The notes beneath the pieces were generated by a model. It saw only the letters and a program-made list of their open reading frames with translations, had not been told where the DNA came from and did not search any database. This document shows, piece by piece, positions 62,217 through 64,000 of a stretch of 64,000 bases of DNA. How positions within the stretch are numbered: the stretch's first letter is position 1; every line of letters begins with the position of its first letter. The stretch lies in the NCBI GenBank assembly GCA_963966185.1, contig CAWZYM010000327.1, positions 566,001 through 630,000 on the forward strand, in the 5' to 3' direction. This stretch comes from Rhabditoides inermis. Lineage: Eukaryota; Nematoda; Chromadorea; Rhabditida; Rhabditidae. The translations under genes were made by a program, and so were the position numbers.

Positions 62217-63531
62217 GGCAGACAGAGTGACTGATGTGCATGTTCGTTGAGGTGCGCGACAAGATGACGACGGGCGGCCACATCCCCCTCTACGGAGAGA
62301 TCCTGGCTGGCGCGTGCGGAGGAGCCAGTCAGGTGGGCAAGGGGGTACTGTACGGTGCAGGATGGCTACTGTATGGATATGGGCGGGGTATGTGATATCT
62401 GTGTGGCAGTTGCAACTGGGGATTTTGCTGATCATTGATATGCAAAAAACGACAAATTACATAAGAAGTGATAAATGCGAATCATAGAGGCGTTGTTGCG
62501 TACTGATTCTGGGAAATGAATAATATGATTCATTTTCAGGTTGTGTTCACGAACCCGCTGGAAATTGTGAAAATTCGCCTGCAAGTGGCGGGAGAGATCC
62601 AGACTGGACAGAAGGTGGGAGGAAAGGAGAGAGAGGGAGGAAGGGAGAGAGAGGGAGCGGAAGGGAGAGAGAGAGAGAGAGCGGAAGAAAGAGAGAGGGA
62701 GGGAGAATGAGAGAGAGTGATAGAGAGAGAGAGAGAGAGAGCTGACCATTTGTTTTACAGATCGGTGTGTTCACTGTGCTCAAGCAGCTCGGATTCCTCG
62801 GACTCTACAAGGTATGCATCGCGTTTCACAGTAGAACTTACAAGAGTTTCCAGATTGTTTTCATTATTGAAGTGGTTATAGTGACTGTCTCTCAGGGTGC
62901 TGTTTCACTTTCTGATGAGATTTGTGATGTGATCGAGACAGCACTTCGTATCGATTGTCTACTTTGAGGGTGCGCGTGCGTGTTTCCTGCGCGACGTTCC
63001 CTTCTCGGCCATCTACTTCCCCGCCTACGCGCACGCCAAGCTAGCGTCGGCTGATGAGGATGTGGGTTGGGGATGAATGGGCAGCCGGTATAACATGCAA
63101 TGATTAGTGATAGGGACTTTTGTAAAGAGAGAGTTAGATACGCTAGCCTCGGCTGATGAGGATGTGGGTTGGGGATGAATGGGCAGCCGGTATAACATGC
63201 AATGATTAGTGATAGGGACTTTTGTAAAGAGAGAGTTAGATACGCTAGCGTCGGCTGATGAGGATGTGGGTTGAAGTGGTGTAGTGGGATGCAATGAATG
63301 TCTGATTGTTTTCTAAACTGTGATGTGTATGATGACTGTACCCTGAAACGTATTTGTGTTGTGTGATGTGTGATGTGTGGTTGCAGGGCCACAACTCTCC
63401 GGCGTCTCTGTTCTGTTCGGCGTTCATCGCAGGCGTGCCGGCGGCCGGTCTGGTCACCCCGGCAGATGTGATCAAGACACGGCTGCAAGTGGCCGCCAGG
63501 GCCGGACAGACCACCTACACCGGAGTCATTG
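54836..63531 (+). CDS. SLC25A12/13-like: Mitochondrial aspartate/glutamate carrier (aralar/citrin type), 3' end outside window
   Basis: Twenty exons seen: 54836-54922, 55574-55670, 56914-57025, 57227-57367, 57575-57664, 57730-57798, 58738-58824, 58921-59059, 59490-59574, 60033-60109, 60359-60457, 60597-60668, 60886-60984, 61188-61269, 61520-61605, 62252-62332, 62540-62614, 62761-62811, 62969-63061, 63387-63531, giving 622 residues before the edge. The family has about 675, so roughly one exon or two are missing. The N-terminal half has EF-hand-type repeats (for example [13 protein letters not shown] and [13 protein letters not shown]) that sense calcium on the outer side of the inner membrane. 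The C-terminal half has mitochondrial carrier repeats with PIDLVK, PLEIVK and PADVIK signatures. It exchanges aspartate for glutamate plus a proton. The start at 54836 is forced by an in-frame stop upstream. Confidence 0.92.
55455..55573 (+). repeat. Intronic repeat ending at a 3' splice site (pair with 17160-17395)
   Basis: GGACACCGTTTCCAG, ACGTGGTTACAAGTGG and CTCTCTTTCTGATGATTACTCTC correspond to MRPS22 intron 6 sequence, and both copies run into the AG of the acceptor. The MRPS22 copy has an extra ~95-bp MITE-like insert. Confidence 0.65.
55778..56594. mobile_element. Foldback pair of tRNA-derived SINE-like copies in aralar intron 2
   Basis: 55778-56088 and 56284-56594 are about 311-bp inverted copies around a 195-bp spacer. 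Each arm contains a tRNA-like block (55985-56050 and its mirror 56323-56390) with GTGGCCTGGTGGATAGAGCG as an A-box region and GTAGGTTCGCACCC as a B-box region. The arms differ by scattered substitutions. Confidence 0.8.
57021..57226 (+). repeat. Three degenerate ~70-bp units forming aralar intron 3
   Basis: Units begin near 57021, 57091 and 57163. Each opens with CCGGTG (the real donor context in the first) and includes GGGGTACTGTA; the second and third end CTGTTCAGC like the real acceptor. Confidence 0.7.
57827..58051. repeat. 225-bp near-perfect palindrome of GAAAA/TTTTC in aralar intron 6
   Basis: AGCAGCTTGCAAGATGGTTG at the left is mirrored at the right end, and the arms between are A-rich on one side and T-rich on the other, meeting near 57938. 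The transcript could form a hairpin of about 100 bp. Confidence 0.85.
59071..59165 (+). repeat. (GATT)n microsatellite in aralar intron 8
   Basis: About 95 bp of GATT starting within 10 bp of the donor at 59060. Confidence 0.9.
61975..62235. repeat. (GACT)n/(GACA)n tract in aralar intron 15
   Basis: About 260 bp of GACT and GACA tetramers, ending shortly before the exon 16 acceptor at 62251. Confidence 0.9.
63040..63275 (+). repeat. 102-bp tandem duplication including the exon 19 donor
   Basis: GCTAGCGTCGGCTGATGAGGATGTGGG starts at 63040, 63142 and 63244, exactly 102 bp apart. The first copy is the real exon 19 end; the others lie in the intron and carry intact donor sites. Confidence 0.9.
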
Positions 63532-64000
63532 GTGGGTGGGGAACGGGTTACGGTAACGGAATGGTGTGACGTGTTCGTTAGTCACAGTGGAGTCATTGGT
63601 GGGTGGGAGAGGAGCAGAAAGAGGTGTGGTATAACTGAGTTATGTTACGTGTTCGACACGAGCTGTGTTGAGTTGGTTTTTGGCGTTTGCTATTTGACGT
63701 TTGCTAGTTTCATTGTTTTCGAACAAGTTGATTGTGGTATAATGTAGTGGTGTTGCGTATTTGTTCGTAAACCACAGCAGAGTCATTGGTGGGTGCATCA
63801 GTTATTTAGGATTGGATTGGCAAAGCCTCGAGCTATTGTTTTCAAACGAGTCAGTTGTGGGATCACGAAATAGTGTGGCGTATTTGTTGTGGGGCAAATA
63901 GCGTGTTGTGGATACGGTGATGTAGTGTGTTTTATGACTAGAAGTCGTTATCACAATATTAATGTTAGAAGTCGTTATCACATTATGAGTGTTTCAGACT
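63532..64000 (+). other. Aralar intron 20 (continues past the window)
   Basis: No further coding exon recognised. Two more copies of the exon 20 end plus donor (AGTCATTGGTGGGTG) occur at about 63589 and 63780. Confidence 0.55.

Noticed and set aside
61975..62235. CRISPR-like or satellite array
   Set aside because: Plain GACT/GACA tetramers without spacers, in a eukaryotic intron.

Overview
The window is eukaryotic and almost certainly from a nematode. Evidence: cuticle-type collagens with a furin-like site before the Gly-X-Y block, an ShKT mini-protein, a CK1/TTBK-type kinase of the kind expanded in nematodes, short GT-AG introns, and genes whose start codon follows a splice acceptor directly, as expected for spliced-leader addition. 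I cannot name the species. All exon models below were read by eye from splice signals and frame continuity; none is backed by transcript data.

Layout. Positions 1-5800 hold no recognisable host gene. They contain a 4.9-kb palindromic repeat interrupted by another repeat, then a copy of a dispersed LINE-like family. A collagen locus follows (6.8-14.5 kb): one intact collagen and two relatives in inverted orientation, one a clear pseudogene and one doubtful, flanking a 16-exon CK1/TTBK-like kinase on the minus strand. From 15.1 to 30.3 kb the genes are mostly on the plus strand: a secreted ShKT peptide, MRPS22, ALG9 (21 exons, with a small glycine-rich gene nested antisense in intron 10), and an F-box-like gene. 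From 31.3 to 45 kb they are on the minus strand: a secreted, possibly GPI-anchored Ala/Pro/Lys/Glu-rich protein, then two tandem PAX3/7-type genes with paired domain, octapeptide and homeodomain. From 46.3 kb to the end they are on the plus strand: EMC10, a BAP18-like SANT protein, and the aspartate/glutamate carrier (aralar/citrin), which runs off the right edge.

The genes belong to different systems: ER N-glycosylation (ALG9), ER membrane insertion (EMC10), mitochondrial translation (MRPS22), mitochondrial transport (aralar/citrin), chromatin (BAP18) and development (PAX). Only MRPS22-ALG9, about 370 bp apart with acceptor-like sites before both ATGs, looks like a possible operon.

The unusual content is largely intronic. 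It includes tandem duplications that span splice junctions and create decoy splice sites, repeats shared between introns of unrelated genes (one ending exactly at the 3' splice site in both), several tRNA-derived repeats (one as a 0.8-kb foldback), large hairpins, (GA)n tracts beginning at donor sites, and a strongly over-represented motif TGAAACGTAT (reverse ATACGTTTCA) that shares its core with the nematode type-I piRNA promoter motif.
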